From GCA-020348365 sp964347995 (GTDB lineage Archaea; Thermoproteota; Bathyarchaeia; Bathyarchaeales; Bathyarchaeaceae), in the NCBI GenBank assembly GCA_964347995.1, contig CAYGBA010000027.1:1-19015 (forward strand): DNA of 19,015 nt, given 5' to 3'. The notes beneath the pieces were generated by a model. It worked only from the letters and a program-made list of their open reading frames with translations. It did no database searches and was not told the DNA's origin. Shown piece by piece: positions 8,058-15,580 of this stretch (its first letter is position 1; each line of letters starts with the position of its first letter). A program made the position numbers and the translations under genes.

Positions 8058-9290
8058 TTGACGGAAGTTGAGATTTTGGATCTTAGCAATCTCTTGGTGA
8101 TAGGAGTGGACAGCGTTTCTTTGGCTGCTTCCGCGAAGAGAGCTGGATATGAAGTATTCGCTGTGGACCACTTCGGGGATCAAGACCTCAAACGAGTGTG
8201 CCGCGAAAGTCTGTCAGCCATTAAGCAGAGACCTGGGAGGGGCTGTGGATACTTGAGCAGGGTTTTCAGCCCTGAATTTCTTCTACAGTTGGCGAAAGTC
8301 CTTCTTAAAAGATACGAGATAAATGCTGCCTTATTATCCTCTGGTCTAGACGACTCTTCAGATATCCTATCTGAGCTCAATGAGCTGGTTCCCATACTCG
8401 GAAATCATCCCAGCATCATTCGCAAAACCCGTGATGAGACACAATTCTTCCGTGAACTAGATCGCATAGGAGTATCTCACCCTGAGACGGCGGTCGTAGA
8501 AGATCTTGAAGAGGCTAGGAAAGAATCTAAGGACATAGGATATCCGATTGTTGTCAAGCCCTCAAGGGGCTTCGGGGGTGCGCGTGTGAGAAAAGCCGAA
8601 GCTTTTCGGCAATTAAAACGAGCATTTAGAGAGGCTTCCTTTCTGGATGAGAAAGTCTTGATTCAAAAATACATCTCCGGGATTCATGCAAGTGCTTCTT
8701 TGATCTCCTCTATCAAGGGCGTTGTCACTCTGACAGTGAACGAACAGCTAATTGGAATGCAGGAACTTGGCCAAAGAGAGTCTTTTGGATATTGTGGAAA
8801 TATGGTTCCTCTGTCGGTTCCTAGAAGTGTTGTGGATGAGTGTAAGCGTGTGGTTGGGGGGGTTGCCCAGCACCTTGGTCTTGTTGGGTCTAATGGAGTA
8901 GATCTAGTGATCTCCAGACAAGGCGTACCATACGTTATTGAAGTGAACCCGCGATTTCAAGGAACGCTGGAATGTGTTGAAAGAGTTCTAAGAATGAACA
9001 TTGTAGAAGCTCATGTAGAAGCTTGTGTTCAAGGAAGCCTTCCGACCATTTCAAAGAGAACCTCCGTTTTTTGCGCTCGATTTATTTTATTTGCCCCACG
9101 GCGTCTGATTGCGCCTGAGTTGAACACCTTTGAAGGCGCAAGGGATATTCCTCTGCCTGGGGTTATTGTAGAAGAAGGTGAACCACTCTGTTCTCTTATA
9201 GTAGAGGGTCCAAATAGAGGCTACATATTACAAAAGGCAAGTGAGACTGCAGAAGCAATCCGCGATTCTTGTAACTACACAATCGGTTAG
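8058..9290 (+). CDS. ATP-grasp superfamily ligase
   Basis: A 410-residue ATP-grasp protein. It has an N-terminal Rossmann-like region (LLVIGVDSVSLAASAKRAG, residues 12-30) and a central ATP-binding segment PIVVKPSRGFGG (163-174). SNGVDLV (278-284) and EVNPRFQGT (295-303) supply the metal- and ATP-binding residues. About 100 C-terminal residues follow, as in the archaeal predicted carboligases related to biotin carboxylase. Such enzymes form a carboxylate-amine or similar bond through an acyl phosphate; the substrate here is unknown. The start is TTG 8058, with a G-run at 8044-8048, because later starts would cut the Rossmann strand. It is divergent from the PLP-enzyme gene. Confidence 0.82.
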   Translation: MTEVEILDLSNLLVIGVDSVSLAASAKRAGYEVFAVDHFGDQDLKRVCRESLSAIKQRPGRGCGYLSRVFSPEFLLQLAKVLLKRYEINAALLSSGLDDSSDILSELNELVPILGNHPSIIRKTRDETQFFRELDRIGVSHPETAVVEDLEEARKESKDIGYPIVVKPSRGFGGARVRKAEAFRQLKRAFREASFLDEKVLIQKYISGIHASASLISSIKGVVTLTVNEQLIGMQELGQRESFGYCGNMVPLSVPRSVVDECKRVVGGVAQHLGLVGSNGVDLVISRQGVPYVIEVNPRFQGTLECVERVLRMNIVEAHVEACVQGSLPTISKRTSVFCARFILFAPRRLIAPELNTFEGARDIPLPGVIVEEGEPLCSLIVEGPNRGYILQKASETAEAIRDSCNYTIG

Positions 9291-9315
9291 TAGTCGGCTA
9301 TTGGAAATCTGCACT

Positions 9316-10017
9316 TTAAGAGATCTTTGAGTTTCCAATGGTGCGCTTGATTTGCGGTCCAATCAACGTTACGATGAATGTGGATAGCAGCACTTTGAAA
9401 GGGGTGATTAGGGGTGCTGGAACGGTCCATGTGGCCTTCAACAACTCGGGTGTCAATCCGTAGAAGAACCGGTAGCCTTGGCATGGAACCAATATGAAGA
9501 TCCTGAGGAGCACGTCTGCTTCAAGGCCAAGAAAGGCGCTTACTGCAAACGGGGACATCCGCTTGGTCTCATCCAATCCTCGTACAATCAAGATGACACC
9601 TAGAATTATGAGGATGACATAGGCAACGTAGCAATCCCACATCCCCCAGATTGGGAGATACTTGGAAACGGGTGTAGCGAAGTAAGTCCCAAGCATAACG
9701 GTGTAGAAGGCAAAAAGCCTCTTCAATTGCCCCTTAAACGCAAATCCAGACATCATAGAGCCAACGGGTGCTCCTATAGTGAATATGAATTCGTATACTG
9801 TATCCCTTGGAAAGAGCGAGTGTCCAATCATAACGGCTATCAAAGTGGAAATGAACCCATTGTAGGGTCCAAGCACAATTCCTGCGATCGGGCTGACTAG
9901 GAAGATCCACCCAAACCACACTCCAGCTGAGAAGCCAGGCGTCACCACACCATCGCAAACTACTCCAAGAGCCGCGAAAATGGCTATCAAAGATAGAGTT
10001 CTCACTTCCATCCTCAT
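9316..10017 (-). CDS. ECF-type transporter S component-like membrane protein
   Basis: A 233-residue integral membrane protein with about six hydrophobic segments, roughly residues 8-25, 32-50, 53-68, 100-120, 128-147 and 205-222. The N-terminus MRMEVRTLSLIAIFAALGVV and the following loops resemble substrate-binding S components of energy-coupling factor importers, which bind vitamins or metals. No ATPase or T-component gene is nearby, so it would have to share a module encoded elsewhere or act alone. The substrate is not predictable. It ends 26 bases from the convergent end of the ATP-grasp gene. The first ATG (10017) was used; a second ATG two codons later is possible. Confidence 0.6.
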   Translation of the reverse strand: MRMEVRTLSLIAIFAALGVVCDGVVTPGFSAGVWFGWIFLVSPIAGIVLGPYNGFISTLIAVMIGHSLFPRDTVYEFIFTIGAPVGSMMSGFAFKGQLKRLFAFYTVMLGTYFATPVSKYLPIWGMWDCYVAYVILIILGVILIVRGLDETKRMSPFAVSAFLGLEADVLLRIFILVPCQGYRFFYGLTPELLKATWTVPAPLITPFKVLLSTFIVTLIGPQIKRTIGNSKIS

Positions 10018-10064
10018 AGTTCTCTATTTACCTCTCTAGATTCATCTCTCTGCATTAATGCACA

Positions 10065-10664
10065 TCAAGACATCAGGTCAAAAATAGCATCAAGCAGAGA
10101 ATCAGTAATGAACCTTTGATTCACGAGTTCTCCCTCAGGATTATTCAGGCCTCTACAACATGGAATAAACCTCAGTATGATGGATTGAGAATTTATCTTG
10201 CAGAAATCGAAGGGATAAAGCTTGCAGAGTGCTGGTCTAAAATTGTAGATTGAACATCCATAGTTGCCTTTTTTCGAGTTGCATCTAAGAAAAACGCATG
10301 AGCCATCCTCTAAATTCTTCAGACTGCCAAGAAACGTCGGTGAGCTCTCTGACCCGCCTTTGGAAGGCACAAAAAAGTCTCTTGCCTTGTGGCCCGCTCT
10401 AACTATGCGTTTGATATCTTTCTGAGTGAGCTTGGGTCCTCCTAATTGGCAGCAGAAAGTGGCACGTCGTCTACACTTGAATCGAATATTTTTTTTATGT
10501 AGAGTGATGTCTGAAACCTGCTTCGTCTTAGCGTCTAAAAAAATTGTTACGATCTCTTTGTTAGGTTCCAAGCTAGGTGTCCTCAAAATAACTCTATCGC
10601 TATTTTTGAAATATTTTCCATAGTTGCGATTCTTGATGGATGCTGTACACGAATAATTAGACAA
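10065..10664 (-). CDS. YkgJ-like cysteine-cluster protein, one cysteine missing
   Basis: A 199-residue protein of the YkgJ-type CxxCxxCC family, which probably holds an iron-sulfur or zinc centre. Seen in order are FKCRRRATFCCQLGGPKLT (62-80), GSCVFL (121-126), C137 in CSIY, RPALCKLYPF (143-152) and CC (169-170). The family's first motif normally has a second cysteine three residues after the first; here that position is R67, encoded CGT, one base from the cysteine codon TGT. The start is uncertain: no methionine precedes the motif, so TTG at 10664 is used, without a good ribosome binding site. About 50 N-terminal residues are unassigned. Family known; function unknown. Confidence 0.72.
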   Translation of the reverse strand: MSNYSCTASIKNRNYGKYFKNSDRVILRTPSLEPNKEIVTIFLDAKTKQVSDITLHKKNIRFKCRRRATFCCQLGGPKLTQKDIKRIVRAGHKARDFFVPSKGGSESSPTFLGSLKNLEDGSCVFLRCNSKKGNYGCSIYNFRPALCKLYPFDFCKINSQSIILRFIPCCRGLNNPEGELVNQRFITDSLLDAIFDLMS

Positions 10665-10694
10665 TGTGTGTTATTCGGCAAAGAATGTGTGCTG

Positions 10695-11177
10695 TTAGTA
10701 TTTTTCTTGAGAGACTTCTTTGATGAGCCTCTTCGCCCTTCTGACCCATTTACGGGTTATCTTAGTCGAGAGCTCTGTCTTTGCTGCTAACGTGGTTGCC
10801 GTGGTTTTAGCCAAGTCCTGAGCAGTATTGATTCCAAGCTCTCTAAGCTGTTTCGCCCTCTTCGGACCAACTCCTCTGACTTCTGTGACCTCAATAGGTG
10901 GGATTACTGGCAAACCTAGCTGAGGCGTCGGAGGTGATGAGGATAGTTTGGGAGCTGGCAAATGAGGTCGCGGAATTAGTGTCATCTCTCCTGGTCTTAG
11001 CAAGTAGCCTGCTCCTGCGGAGATTAAGCCCAAGATAGCCAAGACTGCTGTAGCGACAATGCTGATCAATGGTTCGATAGCGAGATAGCCAATGTAGCCG
11101 GACGATCCAGCGAGGACAAAGGCTGCTAGGATGAAGCATATGATGGCAACGAAATATAGTGCGTAATCTGATCTCAT
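10695..11177 (-). CDS. Membrane-anchored helix-hairpin-helix protein
   Basis: A 160-residue protein with two N-terminal membrane helices (about residues 7-24 and 37-60), a proline-rich linker (70-95) and a C-terminal helix-hairpin-helix domain. The domain begins VTEVRGVGPKRAKQLRELGI (97-116), the typical G-x-G-x-K hairpin, and continues to a basic helix KWVRRAKRLI. Such domains bind DNA non-specifically or mediate protein contacts, so this may be a membrane-tethered nucleic-acid-binding protein. ATG 11177 has GAGAGGAG upstream and a TATA-like TTATTTAAGT about 34 bases upstream. No named family is recognised. Confidence 0.78.
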   Translation of the reverse strand: MRSDYALYFVAIICFILAAFVLAGSSGYIGYLAIEPLISIVATAVLAILGLISAGAGYLLRPGEMTLIPRPHLPAPKLSSSPPTPQLGLPVIPPIEVTEVRGVGPKRAKQLRELGINTAQDLAKTTATTLAAKTELSTKITRKWVRRAKRLIKEVSQEKY

Positions 11178-11210
11178 ATCATTCTCCTCTCATAGCCGTT
11201 CGTAATATGA

Positions 11211-11220
11211 ACTTAAATAA
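11211..11220 (-). promoter_or_regulatory. TATA-box-like promoter of the helix-hairpin-helix gene
   Basis: Read on the minus strand, this is TTATTTAAGT, a close match to an archaeal TATA box. It places a transcription start about ten bases before the ribosome binding site GAGGAG of the gene starting at 11177. Confidence 0.5.
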
Positions 11221-11298
11221 TTTTCCAACAGCCATATTTCACCCCTTTCCTTCAAGCGATTCGATCGCGTAGAACCCCTGAAATATGATGTCTAGAAA

Positions 11299-11307
11299 GT
11301 TTTAAGT
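11299..11307 (+). promoter_or_regulatory. TATA-box-like promoter of the DPM2-like gene
   Basis: GTTTTAAGT lies about 37 bases before the GTG start at 11344. A start about 26 bases downstream would give a very short leader containing the ribosome binding site GAGGG (11333-11337). Confidence 0.45.
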
Positions 11308-11343
11308 GGAGTCTGCCTCAACCTTTTCAAGAGAGGGCTATCC

Positions 11344-11625
11344 GTGCGCGATAAGAGTCTGGGCATGCTCATGTTCATCGTCAGCGTGCTCGCCATGATT
11401 GGATACTTCGTTTGGCTTTTCTCCTGGTTGATCCTGCCACCAGACACGCTTATACTTGGAAGGTCACCTAGCGATTGGGCATTGATCATCCCAGTCGGGA
11501 TCATCGTCTACGCTTTCCTCTTCATCGTTGCATGGATCGGTTGGGCGATGGCTTCCACGCCTCCGCCTCTATCAGTCACTCAGAAAGCTCCAGAAGAACA
11601 AGAGAGAACCGAAGAGGAGCAATGA
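11344..11625 (+). CDS. Small two-helix membrane protein, possibly DPM2-like
   Basis: A 93-residue protein with two membrane helices (about residues 8-31 and 46-70) joined by a short loop with paired prolines, and a hydrophilic acidic tail rich in Glu and Gln. The order helix, LLP-type loop, then WALIIPVGIIVYAFLF helix resembles eukaryotic DPM2, the membrane regulator of dolichol-phosphate-mannose synthase. The likeness is at the level of topology and a few residues, so the assignment is tentative. GTG 11344 is used because GAGGG lies six bases upstream. No DPM synthase gene is in the window. The stop is nine bases from the convergent rad50 end. Confidence 0.65.
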   Translation: MRDKSLGMLMFIVSVLAMIGYFVWLFSWLILPPDTLILGRSPSDWALIIPVGIIVYAFLFIVAWIGWAMASTPPPLSVTQKAPEEQERTEEEQ

Positions 11626-11634
11626 AAAAGAGGG

Positions 11635-13722
11635 TCACCTTTCCGCGGAGACCCTGCTAACGCCCGCCTCCTTCTCCACACGTATGACGTGCTCCGCCTT
11701 TTCTGCGAATGCCTCGCTGTGGGTCACCGCGATTACTTGTTGGATGGCCTTTGATCTGGAGATGGCCTCGGCTAGTCGATAGACTGATCCGTCTTCTCTT
11801 CCCAGACTTTCTGTCGGTTCGTCCAATAACAGCAAGTATAGGCCATGTCCGGTTCTTGAGTGCATGATCAGCTGTCCTAAGCCCAGGCGGTAGGCGAATG
11901 CAAGGAGTGTCCGCTCTCCTCCTGAAAGATTTGAAACATCTCGTTCATAGCCTTCCTCACTCTTCATGGAAGGCGTATATGTCTCATCGATATCCACGAC
12001 TAGCATTGGTCCTTCCGCCCCAACGATGTCGTCTAAGACTCGCTGAATAACCCGTTCCAAGTATTTGATGAACTCGCTTCTCAGTCTGGGTTGGATGCTT
12101 CTGTAGGCGCCCCTTATGTCATCAATAACCCCCAGTAGTCTTTCGATTGTCTCCAGCCGTCCAACTTTCTTCTCCGCGTGGTCTAGCCGTTCCTTGATGC
12201 TGTCCGTTCTTGATGCGGCGTCTATCTTCCGGCTTTCCAGCGTCTCTAATCTAGACTTCGCAGAGGAGTATCGGTCGAAGGCCGTGTCACGGAGTTTCCT
12301 TGCAGACTCGAGTTCGCTGACGTCAAATTTGGTGATCTCAGTGCGTGTGGTGTCTAGTTGGCTTCGAAGCGTTTTTTCCCGTTCTTGCGCCTCCTCAAAC
12401 CCTTTTGAGAGCTTGTCAAGAGATTCTTGTTCTTCGGAGATTCGAATTCTTATTTCTTCGATTCTAGGGATGAGCACCTGCAGATTGGAGGAAACGAAGT
12501 CAACAACACTGTGTAATCCCTCTATCTTGTCGATGTTCCTTCGAAACTTCACTAGCCCTCTTTCACGTTCAACATTCTCTTCGTGAAGACGGCCGAGAAG
12601 ATTCTCTCTGTAGTCCCCGGCGAGAACTTGAAGGCATAGGGGGCACTTATCTTCCGTCTTTAGGCTTGAAATGCGATTTTGAGTGGAGTTCATCTGCATT
12701 TTGGTGGCCTGCTGTTCGCCTCTTATGCTTGCCATCTGGTCTTCGAGCGTCGAAAGGTATCTCCGAAGCTCTTCGATTTCTTGGTCAGGGTTTAGCTCTG
12801 CTTCCTGCAGCTTGTTTCGATACGTTTTCTCCTGTTCATCTATCTGTTTCAAGCTCTCGCCTAGCTTGTTGATACGTGCTTGCTTCGCTTCGCTTTCTTC
12901 TGCTAGCCTTGCACATGCTTCTTCTATATTAGTCACATTCGACTGTAGTTCAGCTTCCCTCCTCCGCAATTCTTCGGTCTCTCTTCTCAGCTTCTCGAGG
13001 CTCTGGAGGCGTGTTGTTGCGTTTCTAAGTGATGCTTCGGCTTGCATTAGCTCTCTTCTCAGGTCTTCAAGTTTGTCTTGAATCAGTGAGAATTCTTCAA
13101 CTGCTTTGTTGTAGTCGTTCTGAAGTTTCTCTATCCCGACTACATCTACGTCGCGTTCGTAGGCCGTCTTTTCACCTTCGTACTCTTTTCGGAAACCAGC
13201 TAACTCACTCCAAGCAACCTCGTAGTCGGAGAGACCGAAGAGTTCGTCCATCTTTTTCTGTCTTTGCCGTGGGGTCATGTCAAGTAATTCTTTGAGATGT
13301 TCCTGTTGTACCCAGACGACCTCGCGGAAGAGTTCTTTGTCGAGACCTGTTATTGCCTTCAGTTGTTCGACAACTGCTTCGTTCTTTGCGCTGGCGATTA
13401 GCTGGTCCTCTTCGAAGAATCTGAGTTTTTCCATGTCTTGGCTTATGCCTTCTTCTTGTCTTCGAAGTCCTCTCAAAATTTTATAGTTTTTTCCGCCATG
13501 TACAAAATGTAAGCCTATCTTGCCGGCTTGTGCTCCTTCTCTGAGGAGGTAATTGTAGCTTCTGCCTAGCGGTTCTCCGAATAGGGCAAAGTCTATAGCA
13601 TATAGAGCACTTGATTTCCCGCGACCTAGGCCCCCCACGAGACAGTTGAATCCGTCGGCGAAGGGAATTTCAGTTTTAACATGTGATCGGATGTTTTCGA
13701 GTTGAACAGACTTAACTCTCAT
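11635..13722 (-). CDS. rad50: DNA double-strand break repair ATPase Rad50
   Basis: SMC-like ATPase that partners Mre11 in tethering and processing DNA ends. Seen are Walker A GGLGRGKSS (residues 30-38), a long coiled coil, a zinc hook CPLC at 360-363 in the middle, a second coiled coil, ABC signature LSGGE (599-603), Walker B LLLLDEP (630-636) and the switch histidine H668. The 695 residues are short for archaeal Rad50 (about 850-1000), meaning shorter coiled-coil arms, but the hook is still central and all ATPase motifs are present. The ATG overlaps the mre11 end by 11 bases, with GGAGG nine bases upstream, indicating coupled translation. Confidence 0.95.
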   Translation of the reverse strand: MRVKSVQLENIRSHVKTEIPFADGFNCLVGGLGRGKSSALYAIDFALFGEPLGRSYNYLLREGAQAGKIGLHFVHGGKNYKILRGLRRQEEGISQDMEKLRFFEEDQLIASAKNEAVVEQLKAITGLDKELFREVVWVQQEHLKELLDMTPRQRQKKMDELFGLSDYEVAWSELAGFRKEYEGEKTAYERDVDVVGIEKLQNDYNKAVEEFSLIQDKLEDLRRELMQAEASLRNATTRLQSLEKLRRETEELRRREAELQSNVTNIEEACARLAEESEAKQARINKLGESLKQIDEQEKTYRNKLQEAELNPDQEIEELRRYLSTLEDQMASIRGEQQATKMQMNSTQNRISSLKTEDKCPLCLQVLAGDYRENLLGRLHEENVERERGLVKFRRNIDKIEGLHSVVDFVSSNLQVLIPRIEEIRIRISEEQESLDKLSKGFEEAQEREKTLRSQLDTTRTEITKFDVSELESARKLRDTAFDRYSSAKSRLETLESRKIDAASRTDSIKERLDHAEKKVGRLETIERLLGVIDDIRGAYRSIQPRLRSEFIKYLERVIQRVLDDIVGAEGPMLVVDIDETYTPSMKSEEGYERDVSNLSGGERTLLAFAYRLGLGQLIMHSRTGHGLYLLLLDEPTESLGREDGSVYRLAEAISRSKAIQQVIAVTHSEAFAEKAEHVIRVEKEAGVSRVSAER

Positions 13723-14920
13723 CTGAAAATGCCTCCAAATTCTCCTTTACTTTCGTTTCGTCTTTTTCCACTAGAGGTTCGATTAAATCAACGGCCAGCC
13801 TCACTATTTCTTCAGCTTTCTCACTGGTATAACGTTCGGAGAAGATTTGAATGAAGTATTCGTAGGCTTTCGTTCGGAGGTCTTTCAGTTCTCCTCTGAA
13901 TATGGAGCGAATCACCTCTTCTGAGACTTCGGTTTCTCTCAGCTGAAGAAGTGGATGCACATGGAGTGCTTTCTCAGCTGCGCCTCTTATCTTGGAGAGG
14001 TCGATTTCTCCCCGTTTAGCCTCGGCGGGCAATGTTCCCTGAAGCACGGGAACGATCACTGCCCCCGGTTCATCGGCCATTTTCACGGATTTTGCTGCCG
14101 TCTCGGTTATCTTTTTGGGAGTTAAACCAGTGTAGTCATGTTTTAGGATTATGAATTTTCTCGGAGTCTCAAGCCTGATGCGGTTGAGTTTTGGAACGCA
14201 TTTTTGGTTGACTTCGACGTGGTAGAATCCCTTCTCAACTTCGGCATCCTCGTAGCTCACGGTTTCTGTGCAGCCGCTGTAGACGAGAAGGCCGTTTTTG
14301 AAAGGCATTTCGTAGGGCTTGTGAATGTGGCCTCCAGCGTAGTAGTTGAAGCCCTCTGGGATCAGCTCGGGTCTGGCTTCGGCCTCCATCTGTGGAGGCT
14401 TCACGCTGGGAAGGTCTAGGGCCATGTGGAAGACGAAGATGTTGAATAGGGAAGGGTCGGGCTCGGGCTTGTTATGTTCCATGAAGGCTGGAAGGCTATC
14501 CTCGGTTCTCCTTCTGGTTCGGAAGTTTGGGATGCCGTAGACGTAGCAGCTTTCGTTTCGCCAGGAGGCGCCTTTGTGGCGTGGTAGGTAGTGAACTAAG
14601 CCAGCGCTGTCTAGTGGAGTGAGGATTGTGCCCGTGATGACGTTTGGGGCGGAGTCGTGGGAGCCATCTACGGCGAGTACGGGTATTCCAGCATCTTTCA
14701 ATCGCCTGAAGTTGGTTATGGCGTTTTCGAGGATGATGTTTGAGGGGCGGGCGTGCTGGAAGATGTCTCCCGCGATGATCATGAAGTCTGGCTCTAATCC
14801 CAGGGTTTTCTCAACAATTTCTCCGAAGGTCCTATTGAAGTCTTGGCGTCGCGCGTCCAGATTATACTGGGCATAGCCAAGATGTAGATCAGCCACATGA
14901 ACAAAACTGAAAGGCTTCAT
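13712..14920 (-). CDS. mre11: DNA double-strand break repair nuclease Mre11
   Basis: Calcineurin-like phosphoesterase, the nuclease of the Mre11-Rad50 complex. The metal-binding motifs are D11-x-H13 (ADLHLG), D52 (AGDIFQ), GSHD at 86-89, H165 (FVFHMAL), and H198 and H200 (AGGHIHKP). The third motif is normally GNHD; here the metal-ligand asparagine is a serine, S87, encoded TCC, which is two changes away from an Asn codon. A cap domain and a helical C-terminus for Rad50 binding follow. The 402 residues fit archaeal Mre11. It is first in the mre11-rad50 operon. Confidence 0.95.
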   Translation of the reverse strand: MKPFSFVHVADLHLGYAQYNLDARRQDFNRTFGEIVEKTLGLEPDFMIIAGDIFQHARPSNIILENAITNFRRLKDAGIPVLAVDGSHDSAPNVITGTILTPLDSAGLVHYLPRHKGASWRNESCYVYGIPNFRTRRRTEDSLPAFMEHNKPEPDPSLFNIFVFHMALDLPSVKPPQMEAEARPELIPEGFNYYAGGHIHKPYEMPFKNGLLVYSGCTETVSYEDAEVEKGFYHVEVNQKCVPKLNRIRLETPRKFIILKHDYTGLTPKKITETAAKSVKMADEPGAVIVPVLQGTLPAEAKRGEIDLSKIRGAAEKALHVHPLLQLRETEVSEEVIRSIFRGELKDLRTKAYEYFIQIFSERYTSEKAEEIVRLAVDLIEPLVEKDETKVKENLEAFSDES

Positions 14921-14975
14921 GATCTAGCCCCTATCACGGAGACTCTTGAATCTTTAACTGTAGTAGAGAAGGTCA

Positions 14976-14985
14976 CTTTTAAAGC
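14976..14985 (-). promoter_or_regulatory. TATA-box-like promoter of mre11-rad50
   Basis: On the minus strand this reads GCTTTAAAAG. It lies about 56 bases before the mre11 ATG, predicting a leader of about 30 bases that contains GTGATAGGGG as a possible ribosome binding site. Confidence 0.5.
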
Positions 14986-15032
14986 ATAAGAGGTAGATGA
15001 GAGGTGCGAATACTGTTAGGAGAGGTTAGAGT

Positions 15033-15479
15033 TTGAGGCGCGAGTATCCGACATAGCCAATTGTACGTGTTGGAGCGCTCATTGTTCATGATGGTAGACT
15101 TGTTTTGATAAGGAGAGGCGTTGATCCTGGAAAGGGTAAGTGGAGTATACCCGGAGGAGCAGTGAATCTTGGGGAGAAGGTTTGAAAGGCTGCTTTCCGA
15201 GAGGCGGAAGAGGAATGTGGCTTGAACATAGAGATCGTGGAGGAAAGACCCATGGATGTGGTTGACAGCATCTACCGAGATGATGAGGGAGGATTTCGAT
15301 TTCACTATGTTTTACTGCAGTTTCTGGCTAGACCTAGAGGAGGAAAATTGAAACCAGGTGGTGACGTGTTGGACGCTGAGTGGGTTCCGTTAGAAACTGT
15401 GGAAACATACCATTTGACAAAAGCCTTTCGCTCATTCTTCAAAAAACATCGACAAGACTTGGAAGCTTTTAATCGCTAG
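15033..15479 (+). pseudogene. NUDIX hydrolase with two in-frame stop codons
   Basis: Read through in one frame from TTG 15033 (GGAGAGG 7-13 bases upstream), this 148-codon region encodes a NUDIX pyrophosphohydrolase. The order is REYPT, stop, PIVRVGALIVHDGRLVLIRRG, DPGKGKWSIPGGAVNLGEKV, stop, KAAFREAEEECGL, then about 85 residues. The Nudix box G-x5-E-x7-RE-x2-EE-x-G is complete except that one x position is TGA (15183-15185). A TAG lies at 15054-15056. In addition, IVRVG has R where the family usually has G. No frameshift is needed, so damage is limited to point changes. It looks like a recently inactivated gene; sequence error or stop readthrough are alternatives. The uninterrupted 3' part (from 15222) could give an 85-residue fragment without the first Nudix residues. 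Confidence 0.82.
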
Positions 15480-15516
15480 CGAAAGACTCTTGTTAATCAC
15501 AATTCTGTGGAAAAAT

Positions 15517-15524
15517 CTTAAATA
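15517..15524 (+). promoter_or_regulatory. TATA-box-like promoter of the winged-helix trio
   Basis: CTTAAATA lies 57 bases before the ATG at 15581. The predicted transcription start, about 26 bases downstream, falls beside the first TACGTAG repeat, so a protein bound there could block initiation. Confidence 0.5.
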
Positions 15525-15538
15525 CAGGAAGGTGCTAT

Positions 15539-15570
15539 CTACGTAGTGTCCAAACGTCAAAATTACGTAG
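15539..15570. promoter_or_regulatory. Paired TACGTAG motifs, candidate operator
   Basis: CTACGTAG at 15539-15546 is a perfect 8-bp palindrome, and TTACGTAG at 15563-15570 repeats seven of its eight bases 24 bases later. Both lie between the TATA-like box and the start codon of a gene encoding a winged-helix protein, the usual place for an autoregulatory operator. Binding by any of the three downstream proteins is inference. Confidence 0.45.
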
Positions 15571-15580
15571 AGAGTTTACG

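Noticed and set aside
12116..13081. Plus-strand frames of up to 156 residues opposite rad50
   Set aside because: They are Ser/Leu-rich antisense reads of the Rad50 coiled coil, with no ribosome binding site or family features.
14979..15305. Minus-strand frame of 108 residues upstream of mre11
   Set aside because: It is antisense to the NUDIX region, which shows clear family motifs on the plus strand; the minus product has low-complexity Ser/Leu content.
15540..15570. CRISPR-like repeats
   Set aside because: Only two 7-base copies occur; there is no repeat-spacer pattern anywhere in the window.
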